Positions 18,462 through 27,335 of a stretch of 64,000 nucleotides of DNA are shown here, piece by piece. Under the pieces are notes generated by a model. It did no database searches, was not told where the DNA came from, and saw only the letters and a list, made by a program, of their open reading frames with translations. Numbering within the stretch: position 1 is the first letter of the stretch; every line of letters starts with the position of its first letter. The position numbers were made by a program, and so were the translations under genes. Origin of the DNA: an uncultured Eubacteriales bacterium (GTDB taxonomy: Bacteria > Bacillota > Clostridia > Oscillospirales > Oscillospiraceae); contig UQZA01000001.1 of NCBI GenBank assembly GCA_900545515.1, positions 205,333 to 269,332 of the forward strand, written 5' to 3'.

Positions 18462-19127
18462 TCAGGCCGTCTCCTGCTCTGCCAGGACGCCGTCCTTCAT
18501 CCTCAGGACCTGGTCCGCCGCTTCCGCGATGGACATGTCGTGGGTCACCACCACCACGCAATACCCCTCCTCATGGGCCAGGCGTTGCAGGATTTCCATG
18601 ACCCGGTCTCCATTGGCCGTGTCCAGATTCCCCGTAGGTTCGTCCGCCAGAATCACACGCGCCCCGCTGGCCAGGGCCCGGGCAATGGCCACCCGCTGCT
18701 GCTCTCCACCGGACAGATGGGCCGGGTAACGCTTGTGCTTTTCCTCTCCAATGCCCACCATCTCCAGTAGCTCCTTGGCTGGTCCCACCGCCTTGGATTT
18801 GGCCACACCGTTCAGCTCCATGGCAAAGCACACGTTTTCCACCACGTTCAGCAGGGGGAACAAGTGGAAGGCCTGAAAAATCATGGCGATCCGCTCCCTG
18901 CGGCACCGGTCCAGGTCCAAGCTTTTGTAATCCTCCCCGTCAATGGACACGCTCCCCTCAGCCGGGCTGTCCAGACCGGCCAGAATGGACAGTAGCGTGG
19001 TTTTCCCGCTTCCAGACGGGCCCACGATGGCGCTCAGCTGCCCATCCTCCAGCGTGCAGCACACATCCTGCAGCACATCCCGCTCCCCGTTGGGATACCG
19101 GTACGATACATGTTCTACCTTCAGCAT
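18462..19127 (-). CDS. ABC exporter ATPase (LolD/MacB type)
   Basis: A 221-residue ATPase with Walker A GPSGSGKT (36-43), signature LSGGEQQ (138-144), Walker B VILADEP (158-164) and the H-loop in VVVTHD. Sequence and size fit the LolD/FtsE/MacB-type ATPases that serve FtsX-fold permeases, one of which is encoded 12 bases upstream. This pair lies directly downstream of the cysteine-rich precursor gene, so it may export or give immunity to the mature peptide; that role is inferred from position. Confidence 0.92.
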   Translation of the reverse strand: MLKVEHVSYRYPNGERDVLQDVCCTLEDGQLSAIVGPSGSGKTTLLSILAGLDSPAEGSVSIDGEDYKSLDLDRCRRERIAMIFQAFHLFPLLNVVENVCFAMELNGVAKSKAVGPAKELLEMVGIGEEKHKRYPAHLSGGEQQRVAIARALASGARVILADEPTGNLDTANGDRVMEILQRLAHEEGYCVVVVTHDMSIAEAADQVLRMKDGVLAEQETA

Positions 19128-19139
19128 GTTTTCTCCCTC

Positions 19140-22100
19140 CTATTCCTTGATCTGTAGTAATTCCATGGGCTTGCGCCGGCCAAGGCCCGTGGATGTCACC
19201 ATCGCACCTATGGTCGCCCCCAGAAAGTACAGCCCGGCGCACAGCAGGGTCTTCCCCTTCCACACGCCCTCCATTCCGCCCCGCAGAGCCCCCAGCGCCA
19301 CAAGGCCCAGGAGGATTCCCAGGAGACACAGCAGCCCCTGCTGGCAGCTGAACATCCCTGTCACCCGCCGCCTGGTGCAGCCCATGGCCCGCAGGGCCGC
19401 CATCTCCCTGGCGCTTTGGAACAGCAGCAGCACGGAAACCCCAATGGCTATCAGCACCGACAGCGCCGCCGTCACGGGGTACAGCACCGACATCAGCCGG
19501 ACATTCTGCTCCAGGGGACCCACCACCTGGGTCAACTCCTCGTCCCACAGTACCAGGGTCAGGTCCAGGGCGCCTGCATTGGGTTGTGCCACCAGCTCTT
19601 TCAATTCCTCCCGCCGGGCGGACAGCTCCCGGTTCTTCACCGGGTCCAAAACAAACTCTGCGACAGAATAGGCAGGTTCCAGCGCCAGTCTTTCCTCTGC
19701 AGCAAGCAGGGCCGACAGCCCCAACAGCACGGGATCGCCTTCCATGGAAGCCTGACCTGTGTATTGGCCCACAACCAGATATCTTCCATAGGATCGACCT
19801 CCATTGCCGTTTTTGGTTTGGTCGCATTCGGCATAGAATTCGTTTTCAAGCTCCAGGCCCAATTGAGTTAACATATTTGTCGACAGTACCACCGGTATCT
19901 CCCGTTTCTTTGTATCATCCAGGGACCATTCCTCCGTGAAGATTCCGTCGTCCCAGCCTGGGGCGTAAGTAATTTCAATGCCGTTCCGCGCACAATATGC
20001 CTCCGGCTGATTCAAGCCATAATAGGTCACACTTCGGATCATACGGCTCTCATCATACACCATATCCACATTGTCCGCTGCAAAAGGTGCAACACACGAG
20101 TATCCCAATTGGGACTCCAGATACACATCTTGCACCAGCCCGGTCTCCAAAATGGCATCTACGGTACTCTTGTTGATGATGTTTTCTGCTCCAGATACTG
20201 TCACAGAGGGGTTACTTTTGACAATCTCCGCCTCCACCACCGTCGTCTCATAGAGCCGGTCCGCCTCCGCCTGGCTGCGCTCTGCGGTCAGGTCCATCCA
20301 CCCCAGGGCCACCACAAAGCCCAGGGCCAGGGCCATAGCCAAGGCGCTTTTCAGGGGGGCGCGGCGGATCTGCCGCAGTACATACCGGCCGGATACTCCC
20401 ATGCCGGGTCCCCGTCCCCGGGGCAGCCCCTTGAGGGCGTCGGTCCGCACCTGCCAGGTTGGCACATTTCCCATTGGGCGCACCCTCTCCGGCTGAGACA
20501 CTTTTCCTGGCTTCTCCTCCAGTTGCCGTGGCTTTTGCGATGTCTTTTTCCTCTTCTTCCGCCCTCCTGCTGCACCCTGCAGCAGCTCCAAGGCAGGACG
20601 GCGGGACAGGCGGCCCGCCCCAATGGCCACAAAGGCCACCAGCAGCGCCCAGACGCAGGCACAAATTCCCACCAAATACAGACGGGACAGCTCCACCGAT
20701 ACCTCCACGCCCTCCGGCCCGGAAATCGTGGCCAGGGTTTCCGCCGTCTTCCTCATGGCGTAGCCCCAGGCTGGTATGCTGCCTGCCGCAATCCCCAGCA
20801 GCCCCAGAAGGGCAACGGGACCCAGAAGGCCCCGGGCCGCTGGCCCATTGGGCACGCCCATCGCCCGCAAAATGGCAAAATCCCTCCGCCGCAGCAGCAA
20901 ATAGAGGAAGGCCGCCAGCACCAGCCCCAGCAGCAGCACCCCGGCGAAAACCACCGCGCTGAAGGTAGCTGACTGGCGCATGGGGGTGACTGAGGCCCAG
21001 AAATTCTCAGAGTGGTTCTCCACAAAGGACACGCTATAGCCCAGCTCCTCCAGTGCCTCCCGGTTCTCTCCCAAAAAGGCAGCCTCATCCTGAGAGGATT
21101 TTAACACAAAGCTGTAATCCCACACCATTGTTTCGGGGTCTGCTCCGAATCCCTCTGGCATACAGGAGTCCGGAATATACATGTTGGTATTTTCCATAGA
21201 AGGCCGTCCCCATGGAGAATCTAAAGCAACTCCATATAGCCCGACAATTTCAAAGCTCTCCGTTTGTGTGGGGAACTCCCGCCAGTTTTTCCACTCTTCA
21301 CCATCCAAGATGTAACCACCAAAGGCAAGATCAAAATCCCGAAGAGTCAAGGTAATGGTATCTCCCACTGCCAGACCCCGGTAGTTGGCAAATTCCTGAT
21401 GCACCACACAAACCTTCCGGGCGCTTCGGTCATCCTCCTGATCCAGCCAGCGTCCATCTGTTAGATAATACGTCTTAGAAGCTTGCTGCATCAATGGCAT
21501 AGCGCTCATGTCTTTCGTTCCTATGACAACCATAGCGCTTTGGTTTTCCCGCAATAATTCTAGTTCGTCCTGCAGCCCCGCCAATTCTGGCGTTTCCAAG
21601 TCTAACTGCACCCCAGGCTTCACTGGGAGGAACCACAGATCGCTGTTATTTATAGGCTTTATAATTAAGTTTTCTCCAGGATTATCCCATATATTATATA
21701 TATCAGAATCATAAAACGCCTTTATTAAGTAGTAATTTCCAACCTGCACCTCCGCCAATGCGCTGTCTTCACCAGTTTCTCCTGTGATAAAGTACAGCGT
21801 AATTTTCTTCCCCTCCGAAACATACTCTGGGTATCCTGCTTCAACCCGATCTACCCGAAATTGGAATTGATACGCTTCATATTCCTCTCCGATTTTTTGG
21901 GGAGAAGGAGCAGTAAGCACCTCGCCATATACAAAGACATCGCTATTATGCAGACCAAAGTCAAGGGGGGTCTTTTCATAACCGTCACTGGACCTCCCAT
22001 CGATGTCTGCGTTGTACAGTCCATGCAGGACAGCAGAACAGGACCGTCGGCGATCCTCCAGTGCCACGTACTTACTGTCCGCAATGAGGTTTGCGCCTGC

Positions 22101-22313
22101 CGCATAGTTGTATTCTTCTGGATTGGTGCTCTGAAGGGAGCCAATCGCGCGATAATAGGCCCCCAATCTGGCAGTTTCCCGCTGGACTAGGATATACTCC
22201 ACCGTTCGGGTGGTAAACGCTGCGCTCAGCAGCCCAATGAGCAGCAGCAAAAGCAAACTTTGTGCCGGCTGACGCAGGACGGATTTCAAATAAATGACAG
22301 TTTTCTTATGCAA
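19140..22313 (-). CDS. Large FtsX-family ABC transporter permease
   Basis: A 1057-residue permease with an N-terminal transmembrane helix, a ~400-residue extracellular domain, a first FtsX-type block of three helices (about residues 445-590, RRRDFAILRAMGVP), a basic linker, a second extracellular domain and a second FtsX block near the end (REMAALRAMGCTRRR). This double-FtsX layout is that of Firmicutes MacB/BceB-like exporters. TTG at 22311-22313 is chosen because AGGAGG lies 8 bases upstream; a longer frame reaches 22349 but overlaps the terminator. It follows the RiPP precursor behind a terminator and precedes its ATPase. Bases around 21600-22000 are visibly more AT-rich than the rest. Confidence 0.88.
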   Translation of the reverse strand: MHKKTVIYLKSVLRQPAQSLLLLLLIGLLSAAFTTRTVEYILVQRETARLGAYYRAIGSLQSTNPEEYNYAAGANLIADSKYVALEDRRRSCSAVLHGLYNADIDGRSSDGYEKTPLDFGLHNSDVFVYGEVLTAPSPQKIGEEYEAYQFQFRVDRVEAGYPEYVSEGKKITLYFITGETGEDSALAEVQVGNYYLIKAFYDSDIYNIWDNPGENLIIKPINNSDLWFLPVKPGVQLDLETPELAGLQDELELLRENQSAMVVIGTKDMSAMPLMQQASKTYYLTDGRWLDQEDDRSARKVCVVHQEFANYRGLAVGDTITLTLRDFDLAFGGYILDGEEWKNWREFPTQTESFEIVGLYGVALDSPWGRPSMENTNMYIPDSCMPEGFGADPETMVWDYSFVLKSSQDEAAFLGENREALEELGYSVSFVENHSENFWASVTPMRQSATFSAVVFAGVLLLGLVLAAFLYLLLRRRDFAILRAMGVPNGPAARGLLGPVALLGLLGIAAGSIPAWGYAMRKTAETLATISGPEGVEVSVELSRLYLVGICACVWALLVAFVAIGAGRLSRRPALELLQGAAGGRKKRKKTSQKPRQLEEKPGKVSQPERVRPMGNVPTWQVRTDALKGLPRGRGPGMGVSGRYVLRQIRRAPLKSALAMALALGFVVALGWMDLTAERSQAEADRLYETTVVEAEIVKSNPSVTVSGAENIINKSTVDAILETGLVQDVYLESQLGYSCVAPFAADNVDMVYDESRMIRSVTYYGLNQPEAYCARNGIEITYAPGWDDGIFTEEWSLDDTKKREIPVVLSTNMLTQLGLELENEFYAECDQTKNGNGGRSYGRYLVVGQYTGQASMEGDPVLLGLSALLAAEERLALEPAYSVAEFVLDPVKNRELSARREELKELVAQPNAGALDLTLVLWDEELTQVVGPLEQNVRLMSVLYPVTAALSVLIAIGVSVLLLFQSAREMAALRAMGCTRRRVTGMFSCQQGLLCLLGILLGLVALGALRGGMEGVWKGKTLLCAGLYFLGATIGAMVTSTGLGRRKPMELLQIKE

Positions 22314-22348
22314 CCTCCAAACCTCCTTCTCAGACGATATCCATATCA

Positions 22349-22381
22349 TAAAAAACGGCGCCCTCGTATGAAGGGCGCCGT
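22349..22381 (-). terminator. Terminator between the RiPP precursor and the exporter genes
   Basis: Perfect 10-bp stem ACGGCGCCCT/AGGGCGCCGT with a 7-base loop, followed on the minus strand by T6. It lies 23 bases after the precursor stop and just before the permease, the arrangement that gives much precursor mRNA and less exporter mRNA. Confidence 0.88.
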
Positions 22382-22403
22382 CTGCCCTAATATTGCGGAT
22401 TAC

Positions 22404-22631
22404 TTACGACCGTAAGTTTTGAGTTGATCCTAGGTTTAAGTTGATGCTTCTTTTAGCTCCTTCGATGTTGTTATTGTATGCATCGTTTCGATCCGATACC
22501 GTTGGGTTATAAGGTAAATCACATAAGCAATAACAAGCATCGCAGCTACACGAGCATGTTGCATACGCGCAGATGCAAGCATACGCCTCCACCGTATCCA
22601 GCTGAAGCCGTCTCTTAGTCAGTCTCTCCAT
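22404..22631 (-). CDS. Cysteine-rich RiPP precursor peptide (CLI_3235-like)
   Basis: A 75-residue peptide with a basic N-terminal leader (MERLTKRRLQLDTVEAYA), a core with eight cysteines in the order CxC-x4-CxCxC-x2-CxCxC, and an Asn/Ser-rich tail without cysteine. The TVEAY element followed by dense Cys residues matches my recollection of the clostridial CLI_3235 bacteriocin-precursor family (TIGR04065). ATG at 22631 has GGAGG 8 bases upstream; an in-frame GTG at 22640 is the alternative. It lies in a cluster with a radical SAM maturase and accessory genes. Cysteine modification (thioether or other) is expected but its chemistry cannot be read from sequence. Confidence 0.8.
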   Translation of the reverse strand: MERLTKRRLQLDTVEAYACICAYATCSCSCDACYCLCDLPYNPTVSDRNDAYNNNIEGAKRSINLNLGSTQNLRS

Positions 22632-22640
22632 TCGTTTCAC

Positions 22641-23059
22641 CTCCCCCTCCGTGAATTTGGACTCGAAGGGCCGTCAGCCAATTGGCCCTTCTATCCATCG
22701 GTTCGGATGTCACCGTGAGTCGATGGCATTCCTCTCCATCTGTCCCTCACGGTTTTTCTCTGGAGCAAGCAGCGCCTGCCAAGCTACCAGGACTTTCTAG
22801 CAGACTCCACCCGCTCCACCCCCTGCAACGCCCTCACCAGCAGGGAACCAAGCAGTCTGCAAAACCACCCAATGCCCGGGGCTGATGAGGCCTGTTCCAT
22901 TTCACACGAGACAGGCCATTGCTGCACGTCTGTGACCTGGCTACGCCACAAACGCAGGGGGCTATGCTTCTGTAGCCTATGGAAACCTGGGCGCAGCTAC
23001 AGGAACAACAAGTTTCGGCGCGTCATCCTCGCTGCATTTCTGACGCGCAGACAACCGCT
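22641..23059. other. Leader/intergenic region upstream of the RiPP precursor
   Basis: A 419-base gap. On the minus strand just before the precursor there is a 7-bp hairpin AAGGGCC/GGCCCTT (about 22657-22690) and a larger one CCGTGAG/CTCACGG with an inner GATGG/CCATC stem (22713-22752). Near 22834-23013 a minus-strand reading frame with nine cysteines but no start codon is open (CCSCSC near its beginning). No strong promoter was found. I see no complete gene. Confidence 0.45.
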
Positions 23060-23323
23060 TCATTCGGTTGTTGCCATACCGTCAATGATTTTGTTGAGCG
23101 TGCTGAATCCATAGTCCCGCAAGCAGCCCTCCGGAACCCGGACGCCCAAGGCTTTCTCTGTCTCCAAAAGCAAATAGGTCAGGTCCACTGCCGTCAGTCC
23201 AAACGTTCTCCCGGTCAGGGGTTCATCCCAGTTCTCCTCAGCCAGAAGCTCCGCCGGACAGTGGAGCTTGTCGCGCAGGACCTCCAACACGCCTTGCCGT
23301 ATGGTTTCTCTTGTCAAAGTCAT
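23060..23323 (-). CDS. Acyl-carrier-related protein of the RiPP cluster, without the carrier serine
   Basis: An 87-residue protein with the helical pattern of an acyl carrier protein. Where carriers have D-S-L-x-x-V-E-L this one has F-G-L-T-A-V-D-L, so the phosphopantetheine-bearing Ser is a Gly. That fits the 'peptide maturation system acyl carrier-related' family (TIGR04069 as I recall), a scaffold or adaptor rather than an acyl carrier. ATG follows GGAGGAGAG. It lies 27 bases after the TIGR04066-like gene and is the last gene before the precursor leader. Confidence 0.78.
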   Translation of the reverse strand: MTLTRETIRQGVLEVLRDKLHCPAELLAEENWDEPLTGRTFGLTAVDLTYLLLETEKALGVRVPEGCLRDYGFSTLNKIIDGMATTE

Positions 23324-23350
23324 ATGATTCTCTCCTCCCCATATGCGCCT

Positions 23351-24448
23351 TCATGTTTCCGCCTGCAGCAGGTGGGACAGAAGCCGCTCCATCTCCTCTT
23401 CTGCGGCATAAAACATGGGTATCTTACTATGGGGGCCTTCTCTTTCTATCTGCGCATACACCATCTCCATACCGGTCCGCCCATAGGAGACCTCCCGTGT
23501 TTGCAGAAGATTCGCAGAATCCACAATGAAATTGCTCACACAGACCCCGCTGATGGCCGCGCCAAGACGATGGGAAAAGTCATCGCTGAGCATTTCCAGG
23601 AAATTGCCAACGGCCAAGTCGCAGGGCACACAGCATAGCAGGTAATCGGGCGGCGCAGCCTGACAGAGCATATAGGTCCGGATGCCAAAGCCATTGGGTG
23701 CGATGTTGTTGTACCGCATCACTGGGTCGGGTGCTTCCATCAAAATGAGATCCGGTAAGTACCTGCGCTCCAAATCTTGCAGGAAGGTATTGAGCCCCAG
23801 GATTCGATCCGCTTCTGCCCCATCCCTACTGTTGAAAATATGATTGAGGCTGTGAAACCGGAAGAGCTTCCCCAGGGGCTGCCTGGAGATCACCAGGGGC
23901 TGCAGGCCCTTCTTTTGCAGGCCGAGGGCCATGCCGGTCAGCACCTCGAAGGAATCCGCCGTCGCCGCGAGCCCACCAACCAACATCACCGGCGCTCTTA
24001 GCGTACCATATCGATCATCCATTTGGGTACGGTCTGTCGGGTGTAAATCTTCCGTGAATACCCCAAGGCGTTCAGGATAGGCATTTGCCAACTCCCATAT
24101 GGGTTCCGGCACCTCTCCCATGGCGGTATCAAAATACAGGACCTCCTTGCCTGCCTTCAGCACTTGGCGGACAGCGTTTACCATCTTTTCATGGGGAAAT
24201 CTCTCCGGTGGCAAGTGCCGGGAGACCAATAGGGTTTCCCACGACGGGTCCTCCCCCCACAGCTCCTCCGTTACGAGAAATCCCGTCTCAGGCTGGTTAC
24301 AGGCATACGCCGCATCTTTGCCTCCCAGCCCAAACCCAGGCAGGGAGATCAGCTTCGTCAGCGTGTACCGGTCCTGCAGCCGCTCAAAATATTTCACTGC
24401 CGGTAAAAACTCCGCCGAAAACGGATATATTGCCGCCGGAATTCTCAT
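23351..24448 (-). CDS. Peptide maturation system protein (TIGR04066-like)
   Basis: A 365-residue soluble protein without signal peptide or membrane helices. It begins MRIPAAIYPFSAEF and has an APVMLVGGL segment in the middle and a LILMEAPDPVMRYNN segment; I see no complete Walker motif and no known catalytic signature. Its place between a radical SAM maturase (4-base ATGA overlap) and the carrier-like gene matches the TIGR04066 partner of clostridial Cys-rich peptide clusters. The biochemical role is unknown. Confidence 0.7.
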   Translation of the reverse strand: MRIPAAIYPFSAEFLPAVKYFERLQDRYTLTKLISLPGFGLGGKDAAYACNQPETGFLVTEELWGEDPSWETLLVSRHLPPERFPHEKMVNAVRQVLKAGKEVLYFDTAMGEVPEPIWELANAYPERLGVFTEDLHPTDRTQMDDRYGTLRAPVMLVGGLAATADSFEVLTGMALGLQKKGLQPLVISRQPLGKLFRFHSLNHIFNSRDGAEADRILGLNTFLQDLERRYLPDLILMEAPDPVMRYNNIAPNGFGIRTYMLCQAAPPDYLLCCVPCDLAVGNFLEMLSDDFSHRLGAAISGVCVSNFIVDSANLLQTREVSYGRTGMEMVYAQIEREGPHSKIPMFYAAEEEMERLLSHLLQAET

Positions 24449-25896
24449 ATGCCAAAGCCTCCCTTCTCATCCCTGCACCGCACCTGTTCTGCATAATATA
24501 TTGGAATCTCCTTCATGAGGAGATACTCACAAAACTGATTGTACGCGCCTGCCCGGGCCTCTTTGCAATGGGACAGCTTCTCCTCTGCCGACAGTTGCCC
24601 GGAGCCATCGTCCGCCTTTTTGGCGCAAAGGGTGCAATACCGGAAGCACCAGCAATTTTTACAGCTCTCCTCTGTCAATTTGCCAACGTTTAATATCTTC
24701 TGTGCATTTTCCAAATTGAAACCGTCATCCAGGGTTCCAATGCACATCGCCGGAGACCTCTCACTGACGCGCTCGCAGGGAAACAGCTGCTCATGTACGT
24801 TGACAAACAACCGCAGCTGCCCGGGAATACACGGCCCTGACGGTGCGTCTATCCTCCGTAAAGCCGCTCCGGATTCGATCTGCTCATAGTCCTTTACCGC
24901 CGAAAGCATGGAGCGCCGGGCAATTGGGGAAACCTCATCCTGGGGGAACCGGTTGTAATAGGAGAGAATCGACAGGAATTTCTGGTACTCAAATTTCCAC
25001 GTATATTCCTCCGAGAATACCACTTCATCTTCCCCGGCGTCCCGTTCCACAATGGCCGGCTGGAGGCTCAAGGTCCGGAATTCCGAATCGTTCAGGCAAA
25101 TCTCATTGATGCAGTCGAAGTCATTGCTGGGGTCCATGACCATGCTGATTTGAAGCTTTGCCCCATACTGGGGCGCAATTTCCCGAATGCGGCTGATTTG
25201 CTTCGCAACGGTGTCAAAGGTTCCCTTTCCGTTTGCGAAGACGCGGTTTTTATCATTGATCTCCTTTGGCCCGTCCAGGCTGATCATCAGGGATACGTCA
25301 TGGTCCTGGAAGAAGTATATCATCTCGTCATTCAGCAGCGTTCCGTTGGTGGTAATGTTGAACGTAAGCTTTTTCCCCTCAAATTGCTGTTCGCTGTACT
25401 CCACCGCCTTCTTCAGCAACGGAAATTCCAGCAGCGGTTCGCCGCCGTAAAAGCCGATGTTCACCTCCGGGCTGTCTACAGAGTGCTCCCGCAGGAAGTC
25501 AATCGCTTTCTTCGCAGTCTCCCAGGTCATACGCTCCGTCGAGTGACTTCGCTGCCGCGTGTTGTGCGTCTCCGAGTAGATGCAGTATTTACAGCGGAAA
25601 TTACAGTTTTGCGTCAATTGCACCGTAATCTTGGTCAGCTTGCGTGCAAGAAAGACGCTGAGGTAATCCGAGTAAATATGCCGTACCTCTTTTATGTAGC
25701 TCTCAGTGGAAAAATAACCCTGCTCCTTCAGCATATTCACTTGAGCTGGCGCAGGTAAGTCTGTGCCTTTCCCACCCAGAGCCTGCTGTAAATACGCGTA
25801 GGAAGCATCGCTTATGGGAACAACTTCATTCCGATTCACATCGAAAAAGTAGTTCTCATTAGGCGTGCTAAAGAGCGCAAGCATCGGCTTTTTCAT
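24445..25896 (-). CDS. ccpM: Cys-rich peptide radical SAM/SPASM maturase (CcpM-like)
   Basis: A 483-residue radical SAM enzyme. Residues 98-105 are C-N-F-R-C-K-Y-C, the CxxxCxxC motif that binds the SAM-cleaving 4Fe-4S cluster, followed by the GFYGGEPLLE motif. The C-terminal part (about 350-460) has many further cysteines (CIPG, PCERVSE, CKNCWCFRYCTLC, HCKEA) as in SPASM domains that hold auxiliary clusters. About 80 residues before the barrel may form the peptide-recognition element. It is the first gene of the cluster and is translationally coupled to the TIGR04066-like gene. Substrate: presumably the cysteine-rich precursor at 22404-22631. Confidence 0.88.
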   Translation of the reverse strand: MKKPMLALFSTPNENYFFDVNRNEVVPISDASYAYLQQALGGKGTDLPAPAQVNMLKEQGYFSTESYIKEVRHIYSDYLSVFLARKLTKITVQLTQNCNFRCKYCIYSETHNTRQRSHSTERMTWETAKKAIDFLREHSVDSPEVNIGFYGGEPLLEFPLLKKAVEYSEQQFEGKKLTFNITTNGTLLNDEMIYFFQDHDVSLMISLDGPKEINDKNRVFANGKGTFDTVAKQISRIREIAPQYGAKLQISMVMDPSNDFDCINEICLNDSEFRTLSLQPAIVERDAGEDEVVFSEEYTWKFEYQKFLSILSYYNRFPQDEVSPIARRSMLSAVKDYEQIESGAALRRIDAPSGPCIPGQLRLFVNVHEQLFPCERVSERSPAMCIGTLDDGFNLENAQKILNVGKLTEESCKNCWCFRYCTLCAKKADDGSGQLSAEEKLSHCKEARAGAYNQFCEYLLMKEIPIYYAEQVRCRDEKGGFGI

Positions 25897-26284
25897 CCAA
25901 ATCTCACATTCCCTTCTTTTCTATTTCTTTTCTCTTGCAGGCGGATCGCGCCATAAGCTGTCTGTCATTGTCCCTTTGGCAGCACGAAGCAAGGAAAGTT
26001 ATGCTCAGTCCTTACTAAACTCAAATTCCAATTCAATTTCTTTTATTTTACCATGCCGGCAGAGGCTGTGTCAACCATCTTTTTTAATCATTCCGCCAAT
26101 TATTCGCATTATTTCCAGATGAAACGAGGTTAGCAAAGTTAGTTTTTAGGAAAATGCGGTGTATAAATATGTCAACATCCCCATGATGCACCTTGTCGCA
26201 AAGCCGTCTCACTGGGCTTTGTAACGGGTCCAAAAACTGTGGATACGTCTTGCAAACGCCAGACGAAGCGCCTCCCATTGCTGC
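25897..26284. other. Intergenic region upstream of the RiPP cluster
   Basis: Holds the RiPP promoter (26045-26074) and a ~140-base AT-rich leader with a weak AAGGA/TCCTT hairpin. Between 26085 and 26284 I see no gene. Confidence 0.5.
26045..26074 (-). promoter_or_regulatory. Promoter of the RiPP maturation genes
   Basis: TTGACA (26069-26074) and TAAAAT (26045-26050) on the minus strand, 18-base spacer, about 150 bases upstream of the maturase start. Confidence 0.55.
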
Positions 26285-26316
26285 AAAAAGACCAGCCCTT
26301 GAAAAGAGCTGGCCTT
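26285..26316 (-). terminator. Terminator of the nucleoside ABC transporter operon
   Basis: GGCCAGC/GCTGGTC stem with an 11-base interior and a T-rich tail (TCTTTTTG) on the minus strand, about 90 bases after the permease stop. Confidence 0.7.
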
Positions 26317-26402
26317 TTCGTATCTACCGCCGGTATCCCACCGGCGGCGCCTCCGTGCCATGGTAGCTGATGAAAGGAAACACAGCCCCTTTCATATTCT
26401 CC

Positions 26403-27335
26403 TCAGGAAAGCCTCTGACTTGCAGCCCGCGTTTTTTTCTGTTGGCTGCGGACCACCACGTAGACCATCATCACCACAGTGATGACGTAAGGGATCATAG
26501 AGGTCAGGTTGGCGTTCATGTGATAGTCCTGAAGCCGGTAGCCCAGGGCGTCGAAGAAGCCGAACATCAGGGCGGCCAGGTAGGCCTTGCCCGGGTTGGC
26601 GGCGCCGAAGATGACGCAGGCAAAGGCCACATAGCCCCGGCTGTTACTCATGCCCTCGGCAAACATGGTCACATTGCCCAGGGCCAGCTGGGCCCCGGCC
26701 AGGCCGCAGAAAGCGCCGCAGAGGACGGAGGAGAGCCACTTCATCTTCTCCGGGCTGATTCCGGCAGTCCGAAGGGTACCGGGCTCCTCCCCGGCGGCCC
26801 GAATCCAGAAGCCCCAGGGAGTCCGGTAGACAAAGGCCCACATCAGGGCCACCAGGCCCCAGGTGAGGAAAATAAAGAGGGAGCTGCCATCCAGCACGTC
26901 CCCCAGGAAGGGGATCTGCTTCAAAAATCCCAGGTCCACCTGGGGAAGCCCCACCACTGGCCGGTCCGGGGTCCCCTGGAAGGTACCCTTCACCTGAAAC
27001 AGAGTCCGCAAGAGGAAGACGGTGAGGCCCCCGGCAAAGATGTTGAGGGCAGTGCCGATGATGAATTCGTCACTCTGGAACTTCACCACGAAGAGGGCGA
27101 AGAACAGGCCCACCAGAATTCCAACCAAAATGGCTGCCACCAGGCCCAGCCAAGCGGAGCCAGCCAACCAGCTCACCGCCACGGCGGTGAAGGCACCCAT
27201 GAGGATCATGCCGTCCATCCCGATGTTCATGATACCGGCGTGCTCAGTCATCAGTCCGCCCATGGCCGCCAACCCCACGGGAGTGGCGCTGCGGAGCATT
27301 TGCCGGAATAGGCCGGCGGTGAAAAGATTACCCAT
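26403..27335 (-). CDS. Nucleoside/simple-sugar ABC permease 2 (NupQ/YufQ-like)
   Basis: A 310-residue integral membrane protein with about 8-9 helices and the conserved EHAGIMNIGMDGMILMGAF segment of the BMP-linked branched-permease family. In the membrane it would pair with permease 1 and the double ATPase. ATG at 27335 is chosen (GGAGG at 7 bases; homologues begin at this MGNLF position); the frame is open further upstream only as a shadow of permease 1. It overlaps the permease 1 stop by eight bases. Confidence 0.9.
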   Translation of the reverse strand: MGNLFTAGLFRQMLRSATPVGLAAMGGLMTEHAGIMNIGMDGMILMGAFTAVAVSWLAGSAWLGLVAAILVGILVGLFFALFVVKFQSDEFIIGTALNIFAGGLTVFLLRTLFQVKGTFQGTPDRPVVGLPQVDLGFLKQIPFLGDVLDGSSLFIFLTWGLVALMWAFVYRTPWGFWIRAAGEEPGTLRTAGISPEKMKWLSSVLCGAFCGLAGAQLALGNVTMFAEGMSNSRGYVAFACVIFGAANPGKAYLAALMFGFFDALGYRLQDYHMNANLTSMIPYVITVVMMVYVVVRSQQKKTRAASQRLS

